From Azoarcus sp031556475 (GTDB lineage: Bacteria > Pseudomonadota > Gammaproteobacteria > Burkholderiales > Rhodocyclaceae): a stretch of DNA of 64,000 bases. Every line of letters begins with the position of its first letter. Position 1 is the first letter of the stretch. Under the pieces are notes generated by a model. It did not search any database. It worked only from the letters and a program-made list of their open reading frames with translations, and was not told the DNA's origin. A program made the position numbers and the translations under genes. Of this stretch, positions 52,760 to 61,834 are shown one piece after another. Location of the stretch: contig JAVBSY010000002.1 of the NCBI GenBank assembly GCA_031556475.1, positions 15,442 through 79,441 of the forward strand, in the 5' to 3' direction.

Positions 52760-54506
52760 CGCTTTGGTCCTGCGTGACGCGCATCAACTCGTCCAGGCTG
52801 GTGTGTCCGGCCAGTACCTTGCGCAAACCATCCTCGTACAGCGTTTCCATGCCGGTACGGCGCGCTGTAGCGTGCAGAACGGTGGCATCGGCACCGTCGA
52901 TGATGGCGCGATGCATGGTCTCATCGAGCACGAAAAGCTCGTGGATACCCATGCGCCCCTGATAACCGCCTCCCCGACAATGGCCGCAACCGCGCGCAGT
53001 GTAGATCAACGGCTCCGGCCCGCCGAGACGCCCCAATCCACTACTCTCGACCAACTCCGGCGGCGGCAAATACGGCTCCTTGCAGTGTCCGCACAAGCGC
53101 CGCACGAGGCGCTGGGCGAGAACGCCATTGACCGACGAGGTAATGAGGTAACGCTCGACACCCATATCCTGCAAGCGCACCACCGCCCCCGCCGCAGTAT
53201 TGGTATGCAGGGTGGACAACACAAGGTGGCCGGTAAGCGCTGACTGAACGGCGATTTGGGCCGTTTCTCCGTCGCGCATTTCACCGATCATGATGATGTC
53301 CGGATCCTGGCGCAGGATCGAGCGCAATGCGCTGGCGAACGTCAACCCGATCTGTGGATGGACATGAATCTGGTTGATGCCTTCAAGCTGATACTCGACG
53401 GGGTCTTCAACCGTGATGATTTTCAGCGCATCCGCGTCCAATTTGGACAGCGCCCCATAGAGCGTGGTCGTTTTCCCCGAACCTGTCGGACCAGTCACCA
53501 GCAAAATGCCGTGCGGCCGCTCCAACAGCGCATTGAAGCGCCGTAGCGTGTCGCGCTCAAAACCCGTTTCCTCCAGACTGAAACGCACACTGGCACGATC
53601 CAGCACGCGCATGACCACGCTTTCCCCATGCACCGTCGGCACCGACGATACGCGCAGGTCCAACTCGCGCCCCTTGACCCTGGTCTTGATTCGCCCATCC
53701 TGCGGCAAACGCCGCTCGGCAATATCGAGATGCGCCAACAACTTGACGCGGGAGGTCACTGCCGCGGTCAAGCGCGGCGAAATGGTGTCCGCAATGTAAA
53801 TTGCGCCATCCACACGGTAGCGCACATGCAAGCCATCCTCGAACGGCTCCAGATGGATATCCGACGCACGCAAATCGATAACGCGCCCGATGATCGTGCT
53901 GACCATTCGAATAACCGGCGCCTCGCTGGCGAGGTCCTTGAGATGCTCGACAAAATCCCCGGCTTCGCCACCGGCATCTCCCTCATCGTCCTCGTCTGCA
54001 CCCTCCGCCCGCAGGCTTAGCTCCAGCGCCTTCTCAATTTCGCTGTCGAGCCCCAGAAAAGCCCTGACTTCCAACCCCGTCGCCAAGCTCACCGCCTTGC
54101 GGACGAATTCGTCCTGCGGCACGGCCATCGCCAATTCAAGGCAAGCACCGTCGATTCGCAGCGGGTAAATCAAATGTGTACGCGTAAACTCCGGCAATAA
54201 CCCAGACACTTCAGGCATTTCGGACGGAAAATCGTCGGCCGACACAAGTGGATACTGAAGTTGTCGAACAAGCGCCTGGGCAACATCGATTTCAGACACC
54301 AAACCAAGGCGAATCACGACACGCCCCAACAAACCGCCCATTTCCTGCTGGGCGGCCAACGCGCGCTCCAGATCACGCGCGCCAAGCTTACCGGCGGCAA
54401 CGAGCAACTCGCCCAGCGGATGGCGTACGACATGCTCAACTTCAGCGTTATGAGCCGCCCGCTCGCCCCGCCCGGATTCCATCACTTTTTCTTTCCCTAA
54501 AATCAT
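52752..54506 (-). CDS. gspE: GspE, T2SS assembly ATPase
   Basis: GspE powers pseudopilus assembly. The 584-residue product has an N-terminal N1E/MshEN-type domain, an ALDRAS-like cytoplasmic region (RASDIHLEPFEDGLHVRYRVDG), Walker A GPTGSGKTTTLYGAL, the Asp box ITVEDPVEYQL, Walker B region RSILRQDPDIIMIGEMRDGETA, the His box LVLSTLHTNTAAG, and a zinc-binding pair of CGHC motifs (about residues 465-510). The ATG overlaps the stop of a 104-codon ORF as TAATG. An in-frame ATG at 54482 is an alternative start. Confidence 0.96.
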   Translation of the reverse strand: MILGKEKVMESGRGERAAHNAEVEHVVRHPLGELLVAAGKLGARDLERALAAQQEMGGLLGRVVIRLGLVSEIDVAQALVRQLQYPLVSADDFPSEMPEVSGLLPEFTRTHLIYPLRIDGACLELAMAVPQDEFVRKAVSLATGLEVRAFLGLDSEIEKALELSLRAEGADEDDEGDAGGEAGDFVEHLKDLASEAPVIRMVSTIIGRVIDLRASDIHLEPFEDGLHVRYRVDGAIYIADTISPRLTAAVTSRVKLLAHLDIAERRLPQDGRIKTRVKGRELDLRVSSVPTVHGESVVMRVLDRASVRFSLEETGFERDTLRRFNALLERPHGILLVTGPTGSGKTTTLYGALSKLDADALKIITVEDPVEYQLEGINQIHVHPQIGLTFASALRSILRQDPDIIMIGEMRDGETAQIAVQSALTGHLVLSTLHTNTAAGAVVRLQDMGVERYLITSSVNGVLAQRLVRRLCGHCKEPYLPPPELVESSGLGRLGGPEPLIYTARGCGHCRGGGYQGRMGIHELFVLDETMHRAIIDGADATVLHATARRTGMETLYEDGLRKVLAGHTSLDELMRVTQDQSDG

Positions 54507-54820
54507 TAGTGCGTTGCCACCACGCCAGTTCCCGCAATTCTGCCGCGGACTTTCATTTCCCCAATCCCGGTGAACTGCAACTGCATGACTGAATCATAGC
54601 GAAAACCATCTTCGAACCCATCAAGGTTTCCAATCCAAAAATCCCACCGTTTGTACCCTTCCGCAGGAGCCTCGACACCGCTCGAGAGCGAATAGCCCTC
54701 ACTGTGAACGGCCTGCCCCAACGGCCGGTAAAGCAACTGGGCATGATCGTTCGACGGAACACGCAGCGGAAAGCCTATGTTCCAGTAGGGAGCGGCGTGC
54801 CATTTTGTGCGGCTGCCCAC
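54506..54820 (-). CDS. Small ORF of unknown function directly upstream of gspE
   Basis: A 104-codon frame from a GTG at 54820 ends in a TAA that shares its last A with the gspE start (TAATG). No motif, signal peptide or membrane helix is visible; the product is fairly aromatic (KRWDFWIGNLDGFEDGF) and ends in IAGTGVVATH. The stop/start fusion suggests a real, coupled gene or the remnant of one. The start lacks a convincing ribosome site and there is an in-frame stop 12 nt upstream. Coding status is unproven. Confidence 0.4.
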   Translation of the reverse strand: MGSRTKWHAAPYWNIGFPLRVPSNDHAQLLYRPLGQAVHSEGYSLSSGVEAPAEGYKRWDFWIGNLDGFEDGFRYDSVMQLQFTGIGEMKVRGRIAGTGVVATH

Positions 54821-54930
54821 TGGGAAAGATCAATAAGGGACCATCAGTAACCGCCATGCAGCGACCTCGTCTCTGTCCGCCTTCCGTGAAGTCCGCTGCT
54901 TCGACCCGGCAACCTCGGCCTGCTTCATGG

Positions 54931-56820
54931 TCACTGAATAACAATAGTTTTTCCTGTTCGGCAATAACCATCCGACTGCTTCATATTTTGAAGAAAAACC
55001 TCATACGAACCAGGAGAAACCTGCTGTACGTTCGCGGCAACGCTGAATCCTGAATTCTCGGCATGAGAAACACCCACGGCTTCTGCAACATCCCTGCGCC
55101 CCACGTTGATTTCCGCCTGAATCTCAAAATCACTGCTTCCGTGCAGCAATATCTGAAATTGCCGGATGCGTTCCACAGGATGCGCCAGCCAACCGCCAAA
55201 ACGAAGTTCTTGGCTTCGCAAAAATTCGCTATCGCCTTCGTCTTTCTGCATACCAGTCACGCTTTCCAGCGTACAGCGCAAGCCGGGCGAGACAACAGGC
55301 GTACCGATTCGCTCCGTAGCACTGGCAGACCGCACCCAACTCCAGTTTCTGCCGTCGAATTTGACAACGACCGTACCATCGATCAATGCCACGGAGCCAA
55401 CCACCGGCCACTCTGGCATTCCTGAAATTTCCCCAGCATGCTTCTCCAGCATCACTGAACGATCGCCTGGCACCATATTCCCCACCCCAAGAAGGTTCAG
55501 ATAGCTAAGGACGCGTTTGATGTTTCCTCCATCGTGGCTGAAAAAAGAAGCGCCGAACATTTCAACCATTCTTGCCGGTGAATCGCCAAAAGGATAACTC
55601 TTCAATCCACCTATCAAAACAACTGGAATAGAATCCCCCACCTCACTCCCTGCGACCTGGTTGATCTCTGCTATAAGCTGTGCCGCGGTAATCTCGTCCC
55701 GCTGCCGGGTCAATCTTTCGCTGTAAAACAGGGAAACGGAAATCCAGGACTGAATGATCAGCACATATCCCAATATTGCATACTGGACAAAACGCAAACG
55801 CGGCATCCACGAAAAAGAAAGCGATGCGGCAATTGCATAAATAACCGGCAGTCCGATCAATCCACGAACCGGAATAATGCCGTTACTGACAACGATAGGG
55901 CTTGTGGCTACCACGAAACCGCCGAACAGGGCTAGCAGACGAACCCCCTCTCTCCTGGAGCGGAGTGCAGCCAGAAAAACCGCCAATACCCCCAGGAAAA
56001 CAGGCAGTAGTACTACTGCGCCACGCCCTAGGAATATCTTGTTCCCGCCAGTCAGATAGCTTCTCGCTATTTTTACGACCCGCACAGGATCGATTTCATG
56101 GCCTATGAATTGACCCACATACTCCAAACGCCCCCCGGAGAACCTAATAAAGAGCCACCCAATTACTAGGTATAGCGCTATTCCAAAAAGAAAGCTGGTT
56201 GCAGAAAATATTGCAAAGCGAAACTTCCCACCCTCATCCAAACGACAAGCACCATCGGCACAGCCCAGAATGCAGAACAGTATGACAATGGCGGGCATCA
56301 GCACCAGAGTCTGGTACACACTCATGCAAAACGCGATACCAAGCGACGCGGCCAGCCAACCACGACCGTCACGACGCATCAGCCATGGAACCGTCAAAGC
56401 TGCAATTACCAGGACGACCCCCAGCCCATAGGTTAACGTGGCATATTGCGCGACATGCAACCAGACCGGACTACCAATGAAAACAACCAGAAAAGGAATG
56501 GCTTGAATGTCTTTTTTTGTAATGACGGAACATAGAATCAGGGAGGAAACACATAGCCCAATCACGAAAACAGTTACTGACAGAAAGGGAATCGCCCCTG
56601 TAAACGGCGGAAAAGTGACCGCCATCAAAGCCATTCCCCACCGCCCCTGCCGAATCCATCCATACCATTGATCGATCGGCGAATCGAAACTGACTACCTC
56701 TTCGTCCAGAGACAGCGTCGTCCCTGTCATTTCATAGAGATACACTGAAAGCGCCACGAGTACGGCAGTCCATACCCAACGCCGGCTCCATGGCAGTTCC
56801 CATTCGGAAACCCTCATCAT
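54931..56820 (-). CDS. GtrII-like polytopic glycosyltransferase
   Basis: The 629-residue product has about ten to eleven membrane helices in the first 380 residues and a periplasmic C-terminal domain of about 230 residues. The N-terminal sequence (LSLDEEVVSFDSPIDQWYGWIRQGRWGM) and overall layout are those of the GtrII group, which add a side-branch glucose to O-antigen in the periplasm from an undecaprenyl-linked donor. The gene follows gtrB by 8 nt. Base composition looks somewhat lower in GC than the housekeeping genes. The sugar may not be glucose, because an aminotransferase gene sits in the same operon. Confidence 0.82.
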   Translation of the reverse strand: MMRVSEWELPWSRRWVWTAVLVALSVYLYEMTGTTLSLDEEVVSFDSPIDQWYGWIRQGRWGMALMAVTFPPFTGAIPFLSVTVFVIGLCVSSLILCSVITKKDIQAIPFLVVFIGSPVWLHVAQYATLTYGLGVVLVIAALTVPWLMRRDGRGWLAASLGIAFCMSVYQTLVLMPAIVILFCILGCADGACRLDEGGKFRFAIFSATSFLFGIALYLVIGWLFIRFSGGRLEYVGQFIGHEIDPVRVVKIARSYLTGGNKIFLGRGAVVLLPVFLGVLAVFLAALRSRREGVRLLALFGGFVVATSPIVVSNGIIPVRGLIGLPVIYAIAASLSFSWMPRLRFVQYAILGYVLIIQSWISVSLFYSERLTRQRDEITAAQLIAEINQVAGSEVGDSIPVVLIGGLKSYPFGDSPARMVEMFGASFFSHDGGNIKRVLSYLNLLGVGNMVPGDRSVMLEKHAGEISGMPEWPVVGSVALIDGTVVVKFDGRNWSWVRSASATERIGTPVVSPGLRCTLESVTGMQKDEGDSEFLRSQELRFGGWLAHPVERIRQFQILLHGSSDFEIQAEINVGRRDVAEAVGVSHAENSGFSVAANVQQVSPGSYEVFLQNMKQSDGYCRTGKTIVIQ

Positions 56821-56828
56821 TCGCCCTC

Positions 56829-57785
56829 TTATCCAGGTTTATTCGGATTGATATTTGCCCTATCAAACAGGGATTTTCTAAGCACTATATTCAGCGGCCG
56901 AGCCTTTGTATTTTCATAAGCGCGCCACGCATATGACCCAACAATGCCAAGACTCAACAAATTGAGAGCACCAAAAAAAGCGATGGCGATCATTGTCATG
57001 GCATAACCAGGAACGGTGATATCGCCGAGCAAACGCGCAACCGCGACGACAATACCGAGCAGACCAGCCATAAAGGCACCGACGGCACCGCCGCGGATCA
57101 ACAACCGAATGGGTAGATCGGTAAAGGCGAATACACTGTCCATCAGGTAATTGAGTTTCTTGCGCAGCGTCCAAGCCGATTTGCCGTGCTGTCGAGCCTG
57201 ACGTATATAAGTCAGCGTTTTACGCCGGAAACCGAGCCAGAAGATTTGCGCGATCAAGGAGCTATGGCTTTCCTCCAATCGCAGCAAGGTATCGCGGAAC
57301 GAACGGTTGCAACCGAAGACGTCGACACCGCCTGGTGGCACTTCCGGCACCACATAGCGCCGGTACAGGCCCCAAAAAGCCTGCGCGGGAAGTCGCGAGA
57401 ACAGCGGGTCGGCGCGGCTTTCACGCACGCCGACGACAACATCGACTTCGTCACCAGCAAGCTCCCGCGCCATGTCCAAAACAAGCTCTGGTGGTTCCTG
57501 TAAATCCGCCGCCATAACAGCAAAATACTCGCCCTGCCCTGCTTCGAGACCAGCCCGAATCGCAGCGAAGGAGCCAAAATTACGGCTGAGCAGCAAAAGC
57601 TGGGAACGGAAAGAGCGGGAAGGCAAGGTATCCCGCAGAATTTCGTAGCAGCGGTCCGGACTGCCATCGACAACGAAGACCACCTCGAACGCGCCGCCAA
57701 ACGCACTGTTCAAGCCATCTATTGCATCGAGCAGATCGGGCAGAGAGGCTTCGTTGCGATAGACGGGAATGACCAGCGTCAACAT
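56829..57785 (-). CDS. gtrB: GtrB-like bactoprenol glycosyltransferase (GT2)
   Basis: The 318-residue product has a cytoplasmic GT-A domain (LTLVIPVYRNEASLPDLLDA, VFVVDGSPDRC, the acidic motif AVMAADLQEPPEL, about residue 91) and two C-terminal membrane helices (about 235-255 and 270-290). This is the GtrB/DPM1 topology; such enzymes load a sugar from its nucleotide onto undecaprenyl phosphate. The gtrII-like gene next door would use that donor. It starts 4 nt after the degT stop. Confidence 0.9.
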   Translation of the reverse strand: MLTLVIPVYRNEASLPDLLDAIDGLNSAFGGAFEVVFVVDGSPDRCYEILRDTLPSRSFRSQLLLLSRNFGSFAAIRAGLEAGQGEYFAVMAADLQEPPELVLDMARELAGDEVDVVVGVRESRADPLFSRLPAQAFWGLYRRYVVPEVPPGGVDVFGCNRSFRDTLLRLEESHSSLIAQIFWLGFRRKTLTYIRQARQHGKSAWTLRKKLNYLMDSVFAFTDLPIRLLIRGGAVGAFMAGLLGIVVAVARLLGDITVPGYAMTMIAIAFFGALNLLSLGIVGSYAWRAYENTKARPLNIVLRKSLFDRANINPNKPG

Positions 57786-57789
57786 CGGG

Positions 57790-58890
57790 TCAATTCCGCG
57801 CGGCGAAGTAGCTCGCTACGGATGCGATCGCCTCATCGACTTCTTCCGCACTCAAGCCCGGGAAGCACGGCAACGACAATACGCTGCGGCAAGCGCGGTC
57901 GGTCACAGGCAACGCGCTTTCTCCATTTGCAGTGTCACCAGAGACTGCCTGATGGTGATCCGCCACAGGATAATGGATATCGCTAGCGACACCACGGGTT
58001 GCGAGGTGCGCACGCAACGCATCGCGCTCGCTGCTACGCACGACGTAGAGATGCGCCACATAGGTTTCATCCACCGGCGCGGGCGCGGCGAGCGGCAGCG
58101 TGGCAAACGCGGCGGAATAGCGCCGGGCAATCTCGCGCCGGCTGGCGTTCCATTCATCCAGTCGCGTCAAACGCACGCGCAAGATCGCAGCCTGCATCTC
58201 GTCCAAGCGGCTATTCCGCCCCCCCGGTAAATCGACGTGATATTTGGATTTCCAACCATATTGGCGCAATTGCCGCAATCGTGCGGACAGCGCCCCGTCA
58301 TTCGTGACGACAGCGCCACCATCGCCGAGCGCGCCGAGGTTTTTTGTCGGGTAGAAACTGAAGCAGCCAAGTGTGCCGAAACTTCCGGCCTTCCGCCCAC
58401 CGTGCATCGCCCCGTGCGCCTGGGCACAATCTTCGATCAATGGCACGCCGGCGCGTTCGGCCAACGCGCAAAGCGCTTCGATATTCGCCAAACGCCCATA
58501 CAGGTGAGTAACGATCACCGCTTTCGGTCGCGATTCGAGCGCTCGTGCCAGTTGAGCCGGCTCCATCGTCATCGTCGCTTCATCGATGTCGATGTATAGC
58601 GGCACAGCGCCGACCAAGTTCGTGGCGATGCTTCCGTAATACCCGGCATTGGCCACGAGCGCGACACGATCTCCCGCACCCACGCCACAGGCGCGCAACG
58701 CCAGTTCCAACGCATCGGTGCCATTGGCTACCGAAACGCATGCGCTCACGCCGCAATAGGCAGCAAACTCACGCTCGAACGCTTCAACTTCAGCCCCCAG
58801 TATGAACCATTGGCTGTTTATGACCCGCTCGACCGCTTCTTGGCACGCATCCACCACCGCCCCGCTTGGCGGTCTGAAAAAGGGAATCAT
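57790..58890 (-). CDS. DegT/DnrJ/EryC1/StrS-family sugar aminotransferase
   Basis: The 366-residue product is a PLP-dependent aminotransferase of nucleotide sugars. It has VANGTDALELALRACG (cofactor pocket), VIVTHLYGRLANIEAL, IEDCAQAHGA, and FSFYPTKNLGALGDGGAV with the PLP-binding Lys (about residue 186). It then has YGWKSKYHVDLPGGRNSRLDEMQAA. It turns a keto-sugar nucleotide into an amino sugar, for example at C3 or C4. The ATG at 58890 is preferred to the TTG one codon earlier. Cotranscribed with gtrB and the gtrII-like gene. Confidence 0.93.
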   Translation of the reverse strand: MIPFFRPPSGAVVDACQEAVERVINSQWFILGAEVEAFEREFAAYCGVSACVSVANGTDALELALRACGVGAGDRVALVANAGYYGSIATNLVGAVPLYIDIDEATMTMEPAQLARALESRPKAVIVTHLYGRLANIEALCALAERAGVPLIEDCAQAHGAMHGGRKAGSFGTLGCFSFYPTKNLGALGDGGAVVTNDGALSARLRQLRQYGWKSKYHVDLPGGRNSRLDEMQAAILRVRLTRLDEWNASRREIARRYSAAFATLPLAAPAPVDETYVAHLYVVRSSERDALRAHLATRGVASDIHYPVADHHQAVSGDTANGESALPVTDRACRSVLSLPCFPGLSAEEVDEAIASVASYFAARN

Positions 58891-59119
58891 CAAGGTTATC
58901 GGCAGTGAGAAAAACGTCGCATTTTAGTCGATACGACCCGCCTTCCGCAGAAATATGAAAAGGCCACCTGCATCACCCGATCTTATGGCCGATCCATGGC
59001 TTTTCGACCCACTTGAACCTCAGGATAATCAATCGATGCAAGCAGAAATGCGTAATGGAACGTTTCACCACCGGACGAACCGCGGCCCCCGTTCTGAACC
59101 GCCGCAAAAACAACCAGGC
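58891..59119. other. Intergenic region upstream of degT
   Basis: I see no gene, terminator or clear promoter in these 229 bases. An 87-codon plus-strand frame that covers part of it has the composition of noise. Confidence 0.5.
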
Positions 59120-59446
59120 CTACCGTGGCCCGAACAGGATGATGCCCGCGCCCAACAAGCAAACACCCACTCCGATCCAATCCGTGGCAGTGGGCTTGAT
59201 GGAATCAACCGCCCATAACCAGATCAGTGCGACACCGATATACACGCCGCCGTACGCGGCATAGACGCGGCCGGCGGCATTGGGATGCAGTGTGAGCAAC
59301 CATGCGAAAACTGCCAGACTAGCCGCCGCAGGCACCAACACCCACACGGGGTAACCCTGCCGAAGCCAGAGATAAGGCAGATAGCAGCCGACAATTTCCG
59401 CCACAGCTGTGGTAATGAAAAGAGCGAAGATTTTCAGGATATCCAC
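59120..59446 (-). CDS. YnfA family (UPF0060) small membrane protein
   Basis: The 108-residue product has four membrane helices and the family pattern: AEIVGCYLPYLWLRQG after the first helix, LLTLHPNAAGRVYAAYGGVYI in the middle, and PTATDWIGVGVCLLGAGIILFGPR at the end. YnfA-type proteins are small drug/metabolite-like transporters of uncertain substrate. The start codon is GTG at 59446. It is flanked by non-coding sequence on both sides and seems monocistronic. Confidence 0.93.
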   Translation of the reverse strand: MDILKIFALFITTAVAEIVGCYLPYLWLRQGYPVWVLVPAAASLAVFAWLLTLHPNAAGRVYAAYGGVYIGVALIWLWAVDSIKPTATDWIGVGVCLLGAGIILFGPR

Positions 59447-59497
59447 GGGCGGGCGACGTTCGATGACGGCATAAATTGCTTACCTTCCAGCCGCACT

Positions 59498-59907
59498 TTA
59501 ACAGCCGGGCCACTTGAGCCGCCCCACAGCAATCGGGCAGAAAGACAGATAGTGTTGATCGTCTGCTGTACCGGGTATGCATAGATATAGATACCGTATG
59601 ACAGATCGCCGAAGCGGGCGGCACACCGAATTATATGATGTTACAGCGGTCCCAATGATGACGACCAGGAGAGGCAGCGCAAGATACAGCGCAGCATCCA
59701 CCAGCATCGCCCCAAGTGAAGGAAGGCTCCATAGGCGAAAAACGCACCAAATTCAGTGAGTCGGCTCCGGTCTTCGTGATTCTGCTGATCGTGCAGACCG
59801 AAAACGTACACGCCCAAGAGAAGGGAACCCGCCTCAACATACAGCCTGGAAGTGGCAATCGGTACCCGTGAATCGCCCAGACTGAACGACCAGCCCAAAA
59901 ACGCCAT
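59498..59907 (-). pseudogene. Probable frameshifted membrane-protein gene or remnant
   Basis: Two overlapping minus-strand frames both read like pieces of one membrane protein. The first (59907 down to 59641) ends a hydrophobic run with FFAYGAFLHLG. The second (59707 down to 59498) opens MLVDAALYLALPLLVVIIGTAV. A single -1/+1 shift near 59700-59707 would join them into one hydrophobic product. No homologue is recognised, and no ribosome site precedes the ATG at 59907. The stretch between ynfA and the GT2 gene (about 470 bases) holds nothing else I can identify. Confidence 0.35.
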
Positions 59908-59919
59908 TATCGGCGGCGT

Positions 59920-60882
59920 TCAATCCCTTGTCGGACGAAACAACGAACGTACGCCGGCGAGCACAACATACGCCCACGACTTGAGATGCCCTGGACGCAG
60001 CCGGGCGCAGGCGAAGAACTCGCGCAATGCGGTGGCGGCGTTGCCGCGCTGGTAATGGCCGTAGCCCATCATGAAATGGATGCGCGACAAGCGTTCGCGG
60101 AAGGCTTGCGGGGTGATCGCCTCACCGTTCGGGCTGGCAAGACCCCAGCGCTCAGCGGCGCTGGCGACGACTTTGGCGGCGTAGTTGATGGTCGCGCCAC
60201 GCACGGTGGCGCTGCCACGGTGCTTGCGATACAGCGCCATGATGCCGGCAAGGCGGTGGATTTCGGTTTCGCGCGCGGCCCGCAGCCAGTAGTCGTAATC
60301 CTGCCCGAGGCGCAGGGTTTCGTCGTAGAAGCCGATGCGCTTGATCAGCGCTCGACGCATCAACACGGTGGAAGTCCACACAAAGTTGTCCAGCAACAGC
60401 TTGTGATAAACCCAACCGGAACGCGGCTCGTCGAGGCTGGCATCGGGCGTGTCGCGGACAGTCTCGCGTGGATCGGGATAGTTGCCTTGCTCATCCGCCT
60501 CCCAATGCGAAAAGCCGCTGCACAATAGCCCCACCTGCGGATGCGCTTGCAGATAGGCGACTTGCGCAGCGAGCTTGCTGGGCAGCCAAACGTCGTCGGC
60601 GTCGAGAAAGGCCACGTAGTCGCCACGCGCCTCGCGCATACCCATGTTGCGCGCGGAAGCGGCACCGCCGTTCGGCTTGCGGAAAAGACGCACATCGGGA
60701 TGGTCGCGCGCGACGAGATCGGCGCTGCCGTCGCTGGAGCCATCGTCGACAACGATGATTTCCAGCTTGCCGCCGAGCTTGTCATCCTCCTGCGCACGTA
60801 CGCTGGCAATGGCCTCGCCGATATGCCTGGCGACGTTGTAGGCGGGAATGACCACGGAAACGAGCGGAAGCGGCTCGGGCAT
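59920..60882 (-). CDS. GT2 family glycosyltransferase (exosortase-linked polysaccharide locus)
   Basis: The 320-residue product is a GT-A enzyme: LVSVVIPAYNVARHIGEAI, IIVVDDGSSDGSADLV, the acidic motif AFLDADDVW (about residue 90), and LGQDYDYWLRAARE in the acceptor region. The ATG at 60882 follows an AGGAG 6-7 nt upstream, so the in-frame TTG two codons earlier is rejected. It is the last gene of ACP-hydrolase 2-hydrolase 1-GT2, with a 10-nt gap to hydrolase 1. The donor sugar is not predictable. Confidence 0.92.
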   Translation of the reverse strand: MPEPLPLVSVVIPAYNVARHIGEAIASVRAQEDDKLGGKLEIIVVDDGSSDGSADLVARDHPDVRLFRKPNGGAASARNMGMREARGDYVAFLDADDVWLPSKLAAQVAYLQAHPQVGLLCSGFSHWEADEQGNYPDPRETVRDTPDASLDEPRSGWVYHKLLLDNFVWTSTVLMRRALIKRIGFYDETLRLGQDYDYWLRAARETEIHRLAGIMALYRKHRGSATVRGATINYAAKVVASAAERWGLASPNGEAITPQAFRERLSRIHFMMGYGHYQRGNAATALREFFACARLRPGHLKSWAYVVLAGVRSLFRPTRD

Positions 60883-60892
60883 GCACAACTCC

Positions 60893-61834
60893 TTATGGGC
60901 GCGCCGCCTGCGCTACCGCGCGCGGCGCTGGATTCGATTTGGCGGCGGGCAAACGCGCCAGCCAATCGAGAACATGGGCGATCAGCGCGTCGTTCCACGC
61001 AGTCGATGAAAAGGTGTGATCGGCCTCGGCGACCCTGCGCAGGTTGCCACCTTCGACCGCATCAAACGGCTGCCACGCAGGATCGCCACGGGCATGGTCG
61101 AAAAACTCCTGTGCGGTAATGTCGTTACCGCTCAGCACGAACAACGTACGTTCGCGTAGTTGCTGCCAGCCGCGGGCCATGCGCTGCTGAAACGGTACGG
61201 CAACCTTGGCGCCATCTGTTCCATTCCCGTTCGTTCCATCCGATTGCGGCCATGCGCGCACCCCGAGCGCACGCCTCGCCACCAGCCCAAGCGATGCGGA
61301 GGCCGAAGCGATGGAGCGCCGCCACTCGAACTGGCCGGACGCGATCTTGCGCCACATATCCACGTTGCACAGCCGCTGCAGGTAATAGTGGCGAATACGC
61401 GCCCCGGCCAGCGATTCGGCGCTGCGCACCCACGGATTGACGGCGACGACGGCGCTGACGCGCGCATCCCGCGGCGCGTACATGAGCGCCGCCGAAGCAC
61501 CATCGCACAAGCCCCACAACACGATTTCGCGCAGCGCCGGGCAATGCGACTGGAGCACGTCGATGGCGGCGTGGATATCGTCGCCGACGTCGTTGAAGTC
61601 ACGCATCGAACCACTGCTGTCGCCCATGCCGCGATAATCGAAGCGCAGACAGGCATGCCCCGCCGCCGCCAGCGCACGGCCGAGCAAGACGAATTGGCGA
61701 TGGCTCCCGGCACGGTATTGCGGCCCGCCGACCACGACGACGACACCGATGTGCGCATCGGCCGCAGGGCGGTGAAGCACGCCGATCAGGTTTTCGCCCT
61801 GGCAGGGAAAATTCAGCGCGGTTTCTACTGTCAT
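60893..61834 (-). CDS. Exosortase A system-associated alpha/beta hydrolase 1
   Basis: From the ATG at 61834 (ATGA overlap with hydrolase 2) the product has 313 residues. It is an alpha/beta hydrolase with VVVVVGGPQYRAGSHRQFVLLGR near the oxyanion region, CLRFDYRGMGDSSG, and WGLCDGASAALMY, where the nucleophile elbow reads GLCDGA. This pattern is that of the hydrolase-1 family found with type-1 exosortase (PEP-CTERM) exopolysaccharide loci. The substrate is unknown. The open frame upstream to 62056 lies inside hydrolase 2 and is rejected. Confidence 0.88.
   Translation of the reverse strand: MTVETALNFPCQGENLIGVLHRPAADAHIGVVVVVGGPQYRAGSHRQFVLLGRALAAAGHACLRFDYRGMGDSSGSMRDFNDVGDDIHAAIDVLQSHCPALREIVLWGLCDGASAALMYAPRDARVSAVVAVNPWVRSAESLAGARIRHYYLQRLCNVDMWRKIASGQFEWRRSIASASASLGLVARRALGVRAWPQSDGTNGNGTDGAKVAVPFQQRMARGWQQLRERTLFVLSGNDITAQEFFDHARGDPAWQPFDAVEGGNLRRVAEADHTFSSTAWNDALIAHVLDWLARLPAAKSNPAPRAVAQAARP

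Noticed and set aside
58955..59264. Plus-strand ORFs opposite ynfA and its flank
   Set aside because: Antisense to a well-matched YnfA gene; composition not protein-like.
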